DNA from: an uncultured Pseudomonadota bacterium
GTDB taxonomy: Bacteria; Pseudomonadota; Gammaproteobacteria; Steroidobacterales; Steroidobacteraceae
Length of the DNA stretch: 64,000 bases
Assembly: GCA_903927005.1 (NCBI GenBank)
Contig: CAIYLH010000054.1
Location: forward strand, 44,677 to 108,676
Direction: 5' to 3'
The stretch's first letter is position 1. Each line of letters begins with the position of its first letter. Shown here piece after piece: positions 24,986 through 33,751 of this stretch. A program made the position numbers and the translations under genes. A model generated the notes under the pieces. That model did no database searches, was not told the origin of the DNA, and saw only the letters and a list, made by a program, of their open reading frames with translations.

Positions 24986-27424
24986 ATGAGCACGTACACC
25001 CCCCGTTCCCGCCCGCAGGCCCTGACGCTGCGGCCGTTGTTTGCGCTGACCTCGGCAATTCTTGCCGCGGCCGCAAGTGCAGCGGGCACGGATGCCGGCG
25101 CGGCCAGCGGCGGACTCGACGAGGTGATCGTGACGGCGCAGAAGCGCTCCGAGAACCTGCAGTCGGTGCCAATCAGCATCCAGGCCTTCGATACCAAGAA
25201 ACTGACCGAACTGCAGGTCACGAGCTTCGACGACTACGCCAAGTACCTGCCGAGCCTGTCGGTGCAGAGCTACGGCCCCGGCCAGGCGCAGTTATACGTG
25301 CGCGGCGTCACCAACGGCGGCGACGGACTCAAGGTTGGCTCGCAGCCGCTGGTCGGCGTCTACGTCGACGAGATGCCGGTCACCACCATCGGCAACAACC
25401 TCGACATCCACGTCTACGACATCGCGCGGGTGGAGGCGCTGTCCGGCCCGCAAGGCACGCTGTTCGGCTCAAGCTCGATGGCCGGCACGATGCGCATCAT
25501 CACCAACAAGCCGGACCCGTCGAAGTTCGAGGGCGGCTTCGATGTCACCGTGAACACCTTCACCAAGGGCGACCCGGGCGGCATCGTCGAGGGCTTCGTC
25601 AACCTGCCCCTGAGCGAGCGCGCAGCGGTGCGCCTGGTCGGCTGGAGCGAACACGATGGCGGCTACATCAACAACGTCATGGCGCCGCCGCAGGTCTACC
25701 CGACGTCAGGCATCCCGCGCACCAATTCGCAGCTGGTCGAGAAGAACTACAACTGGGTCGACACGACCGGTGGACGCGCCGCGCTGAAGGTTGACCTCAA
25801 CGACAGCTGGTCGGTGATGCCGACCGTGCAGACCCAGAAGCAGGTCGCAAATGGCCAGTTCGGCTTCACGCCGTTCGGCGCGGTCACCAACTACCTCACG
25901 CTGCCGCCGTCCGGCGACCTCAACGTCTCGCGCTTCAACCCGGAGCGCAACGAAGACAGCTGGACGCAGGCGACGCTGACCGTGCAAGGCAAGATCGCCG
26001 ACTTCGACCTGATCTACGCCGGCGGCTACCTGCGCCGCACGATCAATTCGGTCTACGATTACTCCGACTATTCGATGTTCTATGACGCCTCGTACGTTGG
26101 CGGCAGCTACCCCACCTACTTCGGCGACAACTTCCGCGACGCGAACGGCAACCTGATCAACCCGGCACAGACCACCGTCAGCCGCAACCAGTTCAGCAAG
26201 CTGTCGCAAGAGCTGCGGATCTCCTCGCCGCAGAACCAACGGCTGCGCTACGTGCTGGGCCTGTTCGTACAACGCCAGACCAACGACGCACGCGACGAGT
26301 ACCGGGTGCAGAACCTTGCACCGGAATACTCGGTCACCGGCCAGCCCGGCGTCCTTTATGCAAATGCCCAGTCGCGCGTGGACCGCGACACGGCGGTATT
26401 CACGGACTTGTCCTTCGATGTGACGAACAAGCTGATGCTGATCGGCGGCGTCCGCGCGTTCCACTACGACAACTCGGTGTACGGATTCTTCGGCTACAGC
26501 GGCAACCCGACCTACGACGGCTACACCCACGCCAGCGGCGAAGCGCAGTGTGTAGGTGCACCGGACCCGTCCAACCCGGTCCGGCCCTGCATCAACGTCG
26601 ACTCCGACACCAAGCGCAGCGGCACCACCTATCGCCTCAACGCAACCTACAAGTTCGACGATGACCGGATGGTGTACGCCACCTGGTCGACCGGTTTCCG
26701 CCCCGGTGGCGTCAATCGCGTCACGACGCGGCCGCCGTATACGCCCGACTATCTGGCCAATATCGAGGCGGGCTGGAAGACGACCTGGCTGGATCACCGC
26801 CTGCGCATCAACGGCGCGATATTCCTCGAGCGCTGGAAGGACGCGCAGTACGGCATTGCCGGCATGAACGGTATCACCGAGATCATCAACGCCGGCCGGG
26901 CGGAGATTCGTGGCATCGAGTCGGAGGTGCACTGGAAGGCATCCGACGGCCTGACGCTGTCGGGTTCGTTCACGTTCCTGGACACGAAGCTGAAGACTTT
27001 TGCGTGCAATCACGCCAGCGATCAGGCCGCTTGCGGCGACGTCTCCAACGTCCTGGCCCCGCCGGAAACACGCCTGCCGGTCTCCGCCAAATTCAAGGGC
27101 AACGCCATCGCCCGCTACGAGTGGAGTCAGGGCGAGTTCGACGCACACGTGCAGGCTGCACTGGTCTTCCAGACCAACGTCGTCTCGGCGCTGACGCTGG
27201 CAGACGCCAATACGATCGGCAAGCAACCCGGTTACGGCACCCTCGACCTGACGGCCGGCATCAAGAAGGGACAGTGGAATGCCGAGTTCTTCATCGAGAA
27301 CGTCGGCGACCGTCGCGGCGAAATCACACGTTATGCGTCGTGCGCGCCGAGCACGTGCAATGTGATCAACGTAATTCCGATCAAGCCGCGACTCGTCGGC
27401 ATAACGATCGGCCGACGCTTCTGA
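24986..27424 (+). CDS. TonB-dependent outer-membrane receptor
   Basis: Start at ATG 24986 (MSTYTPRSRPQALTL), giving 812 residues; the 78 extra residues in the track lie in the MATE/intergenic sequence. Signal peptide to about residue 33, a TonB box (DEVIVTAQKRSENLQSVP), plug domain (VEALSGPQGTLFGSSSMAGTMRIITNKP) and a 22-strand barrel ending in the terminal Phe (ITIGRRF) used for BAM assembly. The type is common in sphingomonad and Steroidobacter-like genomes that take up large aromatic or terpenoid compounds. The serine hydrolase downstream may act on the same substrate; this is inference. Confidence 0.93.
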   Translation: MSTYTPRSRPQALTLRPLFALTSAILAAAASAAGTDAGAASGGLDEVIVTAQKRSENLQSVPISIQAFDTKKLTELQVTSFDDYAKYLPSLSVQSYGPGQAQLYVRGVTNGGDGLKVGSQPLVGVYVDEMPVTTIGNNLDIHVYDIARVEALSGPQGTLFGSSSMAGTMRIITNKPDPSKFEGGFDVTVNTFTKGDPGGIVEGFVNLPLSERAAVRLVGWSEHDGGYINNVMAPPQVYPTSGIPRTNSQLVEKNYNWVDTTGGRAALKVDLNDSWSVMPTVQTQKQVANGQFGFTPFGAVTNYLTLPPSGDLNVSRFNPERNEDSWTQATLTVQGKIADFDLIYAGGYLRRTINSVYDYSDYSMFYDASYVGGSYPTYFGDNFRDANGNLINPAQTTVSRNQFSKLSQELRISSPQNQRLRYVLGLFVQRQTNDARDEYRVQNLAPEYSVTGQPGVLYANAQSRVDRDTAVFTDLSFDVTNKLMLIGGVRAFHYDNSVYGFFGYSGNPTYDGYTHASGEAQCVGAPDPSNPVRPCINVDSDTKRSGTTYRLNATYKFDDDRMVYATWSTGFRPGGVNRVTTRPPYTPDYLANIEAGWKTTWLDHRLRINGAIFLERWKDAQYGIAGMNGITEIINAGRAEIRGIESEVHWKASDGLTLSGSFTFLDTKLKTFACNHASDQAACGDVSNVLAPPETRLPVSAKFKGNAIARYEWSQGEFDAHVQAALVFQTNVVSALTLADANTIGKQPGYGTLDLTAGIKKGQWNAEFFIENVGDRRGEITRYASCAPSTCNVINVIPIKPRLVGITIGRRF

Positions 27425-27468
27425 GACGCATGGCCCGCCGCTCGATAAACCTTCAAGGAACCCCACGC

Positions 27469-28713
27469 ATGCCGCAGCCACACCGCCTCGTCACGCTGGC
27501 CCTGCTGTGCCTGCTGCCGCTGGCGGCCAAGAGCGGCGAGCACCTGCCACCGGGCGCGCTGGTATCTGCGCCCACCTACGACAGCGGCAGCGGCGTGCCC
27601 GCGCCAGACGGGTTCTTCCGCACCAAGAACACGGCGATCGCCTTTCGCAATACCGAGGAGATCATGCCGACCCGGCGGATCCCGACGAGCGCGAAGCCCT
27701 CGCCGCTGAAGCCCCCTACCGCCCCCTACAACGTGCACTACACGTTCGACGGCAGCAGTCGCTCGGTGCAGGACTTCGTTCGCCGCAACGACACCACGGC
27801 GCTGGTTATCCTCAAGGACGACCACATCGTCTTCGAGGGCTACTATCACGGGGCGGAGCCGACCGACCTGTTCACCTCGTTCTCCTCGGGCAAGTCGTTT
27901 GTCTCGACCCTGGTGGGACTTGCGGTCGCGGACGGCCACATCAAGAGCATCCACGATCCGATTCGCCAGTACCTGCCCGAACTGACCGGCTCTGCCTATG
28001 AGAGCGCGACCATTAAGCAGGTGCTGCAGATGGCCTCGGGAACGAGCTACAGCGAAGACTACGAAGATCCGGCCTCTGACATCGATGCGTTCGCGTCACT
28101 GGTCGGCCGCAACCAGGGGGGTCTGTACGACTTCGCGCGCTCGTTCAAAGCCAAGCGCAAGCCCGGCACGGAGTTCTACTACGCGACGACCGACACCGAG
28201 ATCCTCGGCGCACTCATCGCGCGCGCGACCGGCAAGTCGTTGTCGGCCTATATGTCGGAACGACTGTGGAAACCGCTAGGCGCCGAGAGCGCGGGGCGCT
28301 GGACTCTGGATCAGCCGGGCAGCGCCGGTCGCGAGGTCGCAGGTGGCGCCCTGCAACTGCGCGCGCGCGACTACGCCCGCTTCGGCGCCTTGTTCGCGCA
28401 CGGCGGCGCGTGGAACGGCACACAGATCGTGCCCTCGGCCTGGGTCACGGAGGCCACGCGCCCGCAGGATCCCTACGTGGACTTCGGCCGGGTCGAACCA
28501 GGCACGCAGATCGGCTACGGCTACCAGTGGTGGTGCATGCCTGGCGCCGAGCACCGTTATTCAGCCGAGGGCATCCACGGCCAGTTCGTGTTCGTCGACC
28601 CAGGCACGAAAGTCGTCGTGGTGGCGATGTCAGCCTGGCCCGAGGCCTGGGACGAAGCGAAGGCCGCGGAGGCCTTCACCTTCTTCGCAGCGGTCGCAAA
28701 CTCGCTGCGCTAA
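27469..28713 (+). CDS. Exported serine hydrolase, class C beta-lactamase fold
   Basis: Start chosen at ATG 27469 (MPQPHRLVTLALLCLLPL), which gives a clean signal peptide and follows AAGGAA; an ATG at 27430 is an alternative. 414 residues. The catalytic SxxK is SSGK in TSFSSGKSFVSTLVGLA, and the Tyr motif is YAT (YYATTDTEILGALI). The C-terminal triad block is probably HGQF (AEGIHGQFVFVDP). Such proteins include esterases, D-aminopeptidases and 6-aminohexanoate-dimer hydrolases (NylB-like) rather than true lactamases. It starts 44 bases after the TonB receptor stop and is probably co-transcribed with it. Confidence 0.88.
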   Translation: MPQPHRLVTLALLCLLPLAAKSGEHLPPGALVSAPTYDSGSGVPAPDGFFRTKNTAIAFRNTEEIMPTRRIPTSAKPSPLKPPTAPYNVHYTFDGSSRSVQDFVRRNDTTALVILKDDHIVFEGYYHGAEPTDLFTSFSSGKSFVSTLVGLAVADGHIKSIHDPIRQYLPELTGSAYESATIKQVLQMASGTSYSEDYEDPASDIDAFASLVGRNQGGLYDFARSFKAKRKPGTEFYYATTDTEILGALIARATGKSLSAYMSERLWKPLGAESAGRWTLDQPGSAGREVAGGALQLRARDYARFGALFAHGGAWNGTQIVPSAWVTEATRPQDPYVDFGRVEPGTQIGYGYQWWCMPGAEHRYSAEGIHGQFVFVDPGTKVVVVAMSAWPEAWDEAKAAEAFTFFAAVANSLR

Positions 28714-28739
28714 CCGCGCCGGGACGCAGCGGCGGGGAG

Positions 28740-28759
28740 GCGCGAGCTACAGCTCGCGC
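28740..28759. terminator. 9-bp perfect hairpin between convergent genes
   Basis: GCGCGAGCT-AC-AGCTCGCGC forms a 9-bp stem with a 2-base loop, spanning the stop codon of the minus-strand SUMF1-like gene and lying 27 bases after the serine hydrolase stop. The position between convergent genes suits a bidirectional terminator, but there is no T-run. Confidence 0.4.
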
Positions 28760-29745
28760 GCGACCCTGAAGCCCAGATCGGATTGGCGCAGTCCCTGCAA
28801 TTCGGCACCACGCGCCGCGGCGCGGCTCGCCGCGGGCCGCGATGCCCAGCCGCCGCCGCGGACGGCACGCAGCTCGCAACCCCCCGCCCACTCCCAGGCA
28901 CGACCATCCATCGGACGGCCGACGTAGCTGGTCGTATAGCAGTCCTGCACCCACTCACGGGCGTTGCCGATCATGTCGTACAGGTCGAAGGCGTTGGGCT
29001 TGAACGAACCGACCGGCGCGGCATAAGTGTGAGCATCACTGCAACGCGCATTCGGCTGCAGGAACGCAAGCTCGGTCACCGCCGAGGCGTCGTAGAGGTT
29101 CGCGTACTCACAGGCCACCGTCAGCAGCGACGCCTCGTCCGAATCCCGGTCGCCGAAGTAGCGTGGTGTGGTGGTGCCGCCACGTGCGGCGTACTCCCAC
29201 TCGGCCTCCGATGGCAGCCTGTAGGCGTTACCCGTGGTCTTCGCGAGCCAGTCCGTATAGGCCTTCGCGTCGTCCCAACTGACGCAGACCACCGGCTCGC
29301 TGTCGGCGGCGGGAGCGGCGAAGCCGGGATCCTGCCAACCGCGGTCAGGCAGCCGCAGCCACGCGCCGCCGCTCGCCACGCGACAGTCCCCTGCCGGCGA
29401 GTACTGCATCGCCTCGCTGAAGGCCCGGAACTCGGCGACAGTGACCTCGTAGCGGCCGATCGCGAACGCACGGGCAATCGTCATGGGCAGCGGCGGCGCT
29501 TCGCCACGCTCAACCTCCACCTCGAGCGCGGAGGCACTCGTACCGAGCAGGAAGTTGCCTGCCGGCACGACGATCATCTCCGGGCAGGAGGGGCAGTCAC
29601 GCAACACGCCAGGCGTAGCTGACGCGGCAGGCAGCGCAGCAGGCAGAGCCGCGGCCGACGCCGCCTTGGCGGAACTGACGGGTGGCTGCGCGACAGCGGC
29701 GAAACTGAACGACAGCGCAAGCAGGGTGCACAGGATCTTCATCAA
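28747..29745 (-). CDS. Exported SUMF1/FGE-sulfatase-fold protein (copy 2), catalytic Cys absent
   Basis: 332 residues with a signal peptide (MMKILCTLLALSFSFAAVA). It carries the full FGE-sulfatase fold: MIVVPAGNFLLGTS, the WDDAKAYTDWLAKTTGNAYRLPSEAEWEYAARGG core and GNAREWVQDCY. At the C-terminus, where formylglycine-generating enzymes carry the paired active-site cysteines (RGGSxxCxxxxC), this protein reads RGGGWASRPAASR, so conversion of Cys to formylglycine is unlikely. It may be a structural or binding module. It overlaps the stop of its paralogue by four bases, third in an operon headed by the Do-like protease. Confidence 0.85.
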   Translation of the reverse strand: MMKILCTLLALSFSFAAVAQPPVSSAKAASAAALPAALPAASATPGVLRDCPSCPEMIVVPAGNFLLGTSASALEVEVERGEAPPLPMTIARAFAIGRYEVTVAEFRAFSEAMQYSPAGDCRVASGGAWLRLPDRGWQDPGFAAPAADSEPVVCVSWDDAKAYTDWLAKTTGNAYRLPSEAEWEYAARGGTTTPRYFGDRDSDEASLLTVACEYANLYDASAVTELAFLQPNARCSDAHTYAAPVGSFKPNAFDLYDMIGNAREWVQDCYTTSYVGRPMDGRAWEWAGGCELRAVRGGGWASRPAASRAAARGAELQGLRQSDLGFRVAREL

Positions 29746-30710
29746 CGGCTCTCCGCCTTGCCATCCAGATCAAGCGCCACGCGAAAGCCCAGCGAGTCCG
29801 CTCGACTGCTGATCTCGGCCGCCTCGCGCGACGCGCTGCGCGCGCGCTCCGGCGGCATCGCCCAACTGCCGCCGCGCTGCACGCGCTTGCTGCAACCACC
29901 CGCCCAGACCCAGGCGCGCGTGTCGCGCGGCCGGCCAACGTAGCTGTCCGTGTAGCAGTCCTCGACCCACTCGGCAACGTTGCCGATCATGTCGTACAGA
30001 CCGAAAGCATTGGCGCGCAGCGCGGCAGCGGGAGCCACGTCGGGGTAGCTGTCGCGGCAGTGCACGGGATCCCATCCGAACGCATAGCTCTCGCGCGCCG
30101 ACAGGTCGTAGAGATTGGCGAAATCGCAGGCATCGGTGGACGAGTCACCCCACGGCCAGCGCGCAGCGCTGCCGGCGCGCGCCGCGTACTCCCACTCCGC
30201 CTCCGACGGCAGTCGGTACGCCTTGCCGGTGCGATGCGCGAGCCACTGCACATAGGCCTTCGCGTCGCTCCAACTGACGCACGAGACTGGCTGGTCGTCC
30301 TTCACCTCGCGCGGTCGACCCGGGTTATCCGGGCCGCGAGTGCGGTCGGAATTGAAGCGACCCAGAGCGTCATCCCAGCTCACGCAGGGCCCGTGCACCT
30401 CATAGCCGGCGTCGTTGACGAACGCCCGGTACTCGCGCCGCGTAATCTCAAGCCGGCCCATCGCAAAAGCCTTCGGGACGCGCACGATCAACGCCTGCGC
30501 CTCGGCACGGGTGTCGGCGGCACGCGGATCGGCGGCCGGGGTGCCCATCACGAAGGTGCCCGCTGGAAGACGTTGCATCTCCGGGCAGTCGGGGCAATCG
30601 CGAAAGGGCGCATTCGGATCGGCGGCATGGCCCGCGGGCACCCAACCAGCCAACAATGCCGCAACAGCGGTGCTCGCCAGGAACCGGACGACGAACGCCG
30701 CTCGCATCAT
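29742..30710 (-). CDS. Exported SUMF1/FGE-sulfatase-fold protein (copy 1), catalytic Cys absent
   Basis: 322 residues with a signal peptide (MMRAAFVVRFLASTAVAALLAG). The domain order matches copy 2: DCPDCPEMQRLPAGTFVMGT, WSDAKAYVQWLAHRTGKAYRLPSEAEWEYAARAG and GNVAEWVEDCYTDSYVGRP. The catalytic-Cys region is RGGSWAMPPERAR, again without cysteines. The two proteins share long near-identical stretches and arose by tandem duplication. The start overlaps the Do-like protease stop by four bases. Both contain paired Cys (DCPDCPEM here, DCPSCPEM in copy 2) near the N-terminus that could form a disulphide. Confidence 0.85.
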   Translation of the reverse strand: MMRAAFVVRFLASTAVAALLAGWVPAGHAADPNAPFRDCPDCPEMQRLPAGTFVMGTPAADPRAADTRAEAQALIVRVPKAFAMGRLEITRREYRAFVNDAGYEVHGPCVSWDDALGRFNSDRTRGPDNPGRPREVKDDQPVSCVSWSDAKAYVQWLAHRTGKAYRLPSEAEWEYAARAGSAARWPWGDSSTDACDFANLYDLSARESYAFGWDPVHCRDSYPDVAPAAALRANAFGLYDMIGNVAEWVEDCYTDSYVGRPRDTRAWVWAGGCSKRVQRGGSWAMPPERARSASREAAEISSRADSLGFRVALDLDGKAESR

Positions 30711-32182
30711 GGGCCTCCCCCGATCTTGACCGGGATGAAGATAGTCGTGCCCGAGCGATTGACGAGCAGCGCGATCGAGCGCTTCGACTTCTCCAGCTGC
30801 GCTTCCAGATCCTCTACGGTCATTACCTTCTGACCATTGGCGCCGATGACGATATCACCGCTCTTCACGTCGGCCGCCAGAGCCGGGCCTTCGACGTCCT
30901 CGACCAGCAGACCACCGTCCAGACCCGCTGCGCGTTTCTCGGCAGGCGACAGCAGCCGCAGCGACAGGCCAAGCCTGGCGCCGCCGCGCTTGCCTTCCTC
31001 ACCGCCAGCGCGCGCCACGCGCCCTTCCTTGAGTTCGACGATATCGACCGTGACCTTGCGGCTGGCGCGATCACGCCAGACTTCAAGCTCAGCACGCGCA
31101 CCAGGGTGCAGCTGCGAAATCGCGGCCGATAGCTGCCCGGAGCGCTCGACCGGCTGCGCGTTGACACTCAGGATCACGTCGCCCGGCCGCAGCCCCGCCT
31201 TGGCCGCAGGTCCGGCCGTCTCGACCTGACTGACCAGTGCGCCACGCGGGCGGTCGAGCCCAAACGAGTCGGCGAGCTGCTGGCCGACGTCCTGGATCAG
31301 CACGCCGATGCGGCCGCGCTGGACGTGGCCGGTCTTGACGAGCTGGTCGCGGACATTGATCGCGATGTCGATCGGGATCGCGAACGAGATGCCCATGAAG
31401 CCGCCGGTACGCGAGTAGATCTGCGAGTTGATGCCGACCACCTCACCGGCCATGTTGAACAGCGGCCCGCCAGAGTTGCCTGGGTTCACCGCAGCGTCGG
31501 TCTGGATGAACGGCGTGTACTGCCCATCCGGCAGGGAGCGCGAGGTGGCACTGACTATGCCGGCGGTCACGCTGTTCTCGAAGCCAAATGGCGAACCAAT
31601 GGCGACTACCCACTCGCCTGGCCGCAGCTTGGTCGGATCGCCGACGCGAACCGTAGGCAGGTTCTTGCCGTCGATCTTGATCACCGCGACGTCAGTGCGC
31701 TGGTCGACGCCGATCACCTTGGCGGTGAATTCCCGTCGGTCGGTCAGGCGCACCGTGACCTCGCTCGCATCCGCGACCACATGCGCATTGGTCAGGATCG
31801 TTCCATCGGGCGCGACAATGAAGCCAGAGCCCTCGCCACGCGCAGGTGGCTGATCGCCACGTGGCTGGGCGCCGAAGCGGCGCAGGAACTCATGCAGCGG
31901 GTCATCTGGCGTATCACTGTCGGCGCTCACCGGGCGCGTGCGCTCGACGACCGTGACGTTGACCACGGCAGGCCCGTAGGCCGAGACCAGCTCCGTGAAA
32001 TCCGGCAACCCGCGGGCAGCGGCAGCGGTCGTCCCGGGGCTTACCGGCAGCGACTGCTGTACCGGGGCGGTGGCAAGCGGGCCGGCGACCCGCTCGGGGC
32101 CGCGGCCGCAAGCGCCAAGCGCCAGCGCGGCAACGACAGCAACAGCTGCAAGGCGGGCCGGAAGCGTCATTCCACTGATCAT
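30707..32182 (-). CDS. Do-type periplasmic serine protease, probable lipoprotein (DegP/DegQ family)
   Basis: 491 residues. The N-terminus is a signal peptide ending in a lipobox-like LGAC (ALALGACGRGPERV), so it is probably anchored as a lipoprotein, unlike soluble DegP. The protease domain has the complete triad: His in ILTNAHVV, Asp in RTDVAVIKID and Ser in NPGNSGGPL. Two PDZ domains follow (DSFGLDRPRGALVSQV; GLDGGLLVEDVEGPA). Do proteases degrade or chaperone misfolded envelope proteins. It is the first gene of a coupled operon with two SUMF1-like exported proteins and is divergent from dacB. Confidence 0.92.
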   Translation of the reverse strand: MISGMTLPARLAAVAVVAALALGACGRGPERVAGPLATAPVQQSLPVSPGTTAAAARGLPDFTELVSAYGPAVVNVTVVERTRPVSADSDTPDDPLHEFLRRFGAQPRGDQPPARGEGSGFIVAPDGTILTNAHVVADASEVTVRLTDRREFTAKVIGVDQRTDVAVIKIDGKNLPTVRVGDPTKLRPGEWVVAIGSPFGFENSVTAGIVSATSRSLPDGQYTPFIQTDAAVNPGNSGGPLFNMAGEVVGINSQIYSRTGGFMGISFAIPIDIAINVRDQLVKTGHVQRGRIGVLIQDVGQQLADSFGLDRPRGALVSQVETAGPAAKAGLRPGDVILSVNAQPVERSGQLSAAISQLHPGARAELEVWRDRASRKVTVDIVELKEGRVARAGGEEGKRGGARLGLSLRLLSPAEKRAAGLDGGLLVEDVEGPALAADVKSGDIVIGANGQKVMTVEDLEAQLEKSKRSIALLVNRSGTTIFIPVKIGGGP

Positions 32183-32314
32183 CTAGGTCTCACTCCTGGT
32201 TCGGGACAACCGCGTCCCGCCATAGACAGCGCCCGCCCCCCGAAAGTTGCGCCCGGCGGATCCCGGACAAAGGCCGTAGCGGGGGGCGCCAGTGCGCCGC
32301 TACACTGAGCGCGA

Positions 32315-33733
32315 ATGATACCGCCCTCCGCCCGGCCTCTCGCACTGATCGCAGCCCTGAGCCTGCCCGGGCTCGCCCTCGCCGCAGCCCCGATCCCAGC
32401 GCGGATCTCGCAGGCGATCCACAGCCAGGGGTTCCCGGCCGGGGCTGTCAGTATCGTCGTCCAGGATCCGCGCAGTGGCGAAACGCTGCTATCGCTGAAC
32501 CCCAGCGAGCCGCGCAGCCCCGCCTCGACAATCAAGGTGCTGACCACCTTCGCAGCACTGTCCCAGCTGGGCCCCACCTACCACTGGACGACACGGGCCT
32601 GGACCACGGCACCGGTAGTCGATGGCCGACTGGCGGGCGACCTGGTCATCGAAGGCGGCGGTGACCCCTTCATGAGTGCCGAGCGCTGGTGGCGCTTCGC
32701 GCAGGAACTGCGCGACCGCGGCCTCAGGCGGATCGAGGGCGATCTCATCCTCGATCGAACCTTGTACGCGACCCAGGACCTCGATCCGGACCAGTTCGAC
32801 GGACACGGCTATCGCACCTACAACGTGCTACCCGACCCGCTGCTGGTGAACCTGCAGGCGGCCGAGTTCCGCGTGCGGGTCAGCGGCGGCCTCGCCGAGG
32901 TGGTGGTCGAGCCGGCACCGGCCAATCTGCAGTTGGACAATGCCCTGCGCGTCACCCAGGGCCGCTGTACAGGCAGCACAGGCGCGCTGTCGTTCGCCAA
33001 CGTCGGCGACGATCCTGCACACATCGCCATCAGCGGCCACGTCTCCGCCAACTGCCCAAGCTATGAGCGACGGGCCATCATGCGCGCGCCGGAGTTCGCA
33101 TTCGGCACGTTCCTGACCTACTGGCGACAGCTCGGCGGTGAGTTCAGTGGCCGGCTGAAGCTTGCGCCGCGGCCAGGCGGGGCCACGCTGCTGGCTGAGT
33201 ACCAGTCGCTGACGCTCGCCGAGATCATCCCCCTCGTGAACAAGCACAGCAGCAACGCCATGGCGCGGATGCTACTGCTGACGATGGCCGCAGAACGCTA
33301 TGGGCCGCCGGCGACAGTGGCCAACGGCGAGCGCGCACTGCAGGCCTGGCTCGAGACGCAGGGACTGCACTTCCCGGAGCTGGTACTCGACAACGGCTCG
33401 GGGCTATCGCGCAGCACTCGCATCTCGGCACAGAGCATGGCTCGGCTGCTGGATGTCGCCTGGCAGAGCCGCTACTGGCCAGAGATCGCCGCTTCCGTGC
33501 CGCTAGGAGGCCAGGACGGCACGCTGCGCCACCGTTTCGTCGACCTCGGAGCAGAAGCCCGCATCCGCATGAAGACCGGCCACCTCGAGGGCGTGGGCGC
33601 GATCGCCGGCTGGGTGACCGCCCGCTCCGGCCGGCCACTGAGCGTCGTGGTACTGATCAACCACCCCGGCGCCCAGTACGGCGGCGGCGAGGCCGTGATC
33701 GATACGGTCGTCCGCTGGGCAGTCGACCGCTAG
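32315..33733 (+). CDS. dacB: D-alanyl-D-alanine carboxypeptidase/endopeptidase (PBP4, DacB)
   Basis: 472 residues with an N-terminal signal peptide (LIAALSLPGLALAAAP). Penicillin-binding motifs are all present: SxxK in PASTIKVLTTFA, SxN in KHSSNAMARML and KTG in RMKTGHLEGVGAIAG. Family S13 enzymes trim pentapeptides and cut peptide cross-links in periplasmic peptidoglycan. The large insert between SxxK and SxN is typical of PBP4. It is divergent from the Do-like protease with 132 bases between, so the two envelope genes may share regulation. It runs tail to tail with actP. Confidence 0.95.
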   Translation: MIPPSARPLALIAALSLPGLALAAAPIPARISQAIHSQGFPAGAVSIVVQDPRSGETLLSLNPSEPRSPASTIKVLTTFAALSQLGPTYHWTTRAWTTAPVVDGRLAGDLVIEGGGDPFMSAERWWRFAQELRDRGLRRIEGDLILDRTLYATQDLDPDQFDGHGYRTYNVLPDPLLVNLQAAEFRVRVSGGLAEVVVEPAPANLQLDNALRVTQGRCTGSTGALSFANVGDDPAHIAISGHVSANCPSYERRAIMRAPEFAFGTFLTYWRQLGGEFSGRLKLAPRPGGATLLAEYQSLTLAEIIPLVNKHSSNAMARMLLLTMAAERYGPPATVANGERALQAWLETQGLHFPELVLDNGSGLSRSTRISAQSMARLLDVAWQSRYWPEIAASVPLGGQDGTLRHRFVDLGAEARIRMKTGHLEGVGAIAGWVTARSGRPLSVVVLINHPGAQYGGGEAVIDTVVRWAVDR

Positions 33734-33751
33734 CCCCCGCTGCGGCGAGCG

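Noticed and set aside
25706-27481. 591-residue antisense ORF opposite the TonB receptor
   Set aside because: No recognisable domain; low-complexity Arg/Val/Gly composition typical of shadow frames in GC-rich DNA. The receptor on the plus strand has signal peptide, plug and barrel.
28747-30710. Two true formylglycine-generating enzymes
   Set aside because: The paired active-site cysteines are missing in both (RGGGWASRP and RGGSWAMPP), so only the fold, not the activity, is supported.
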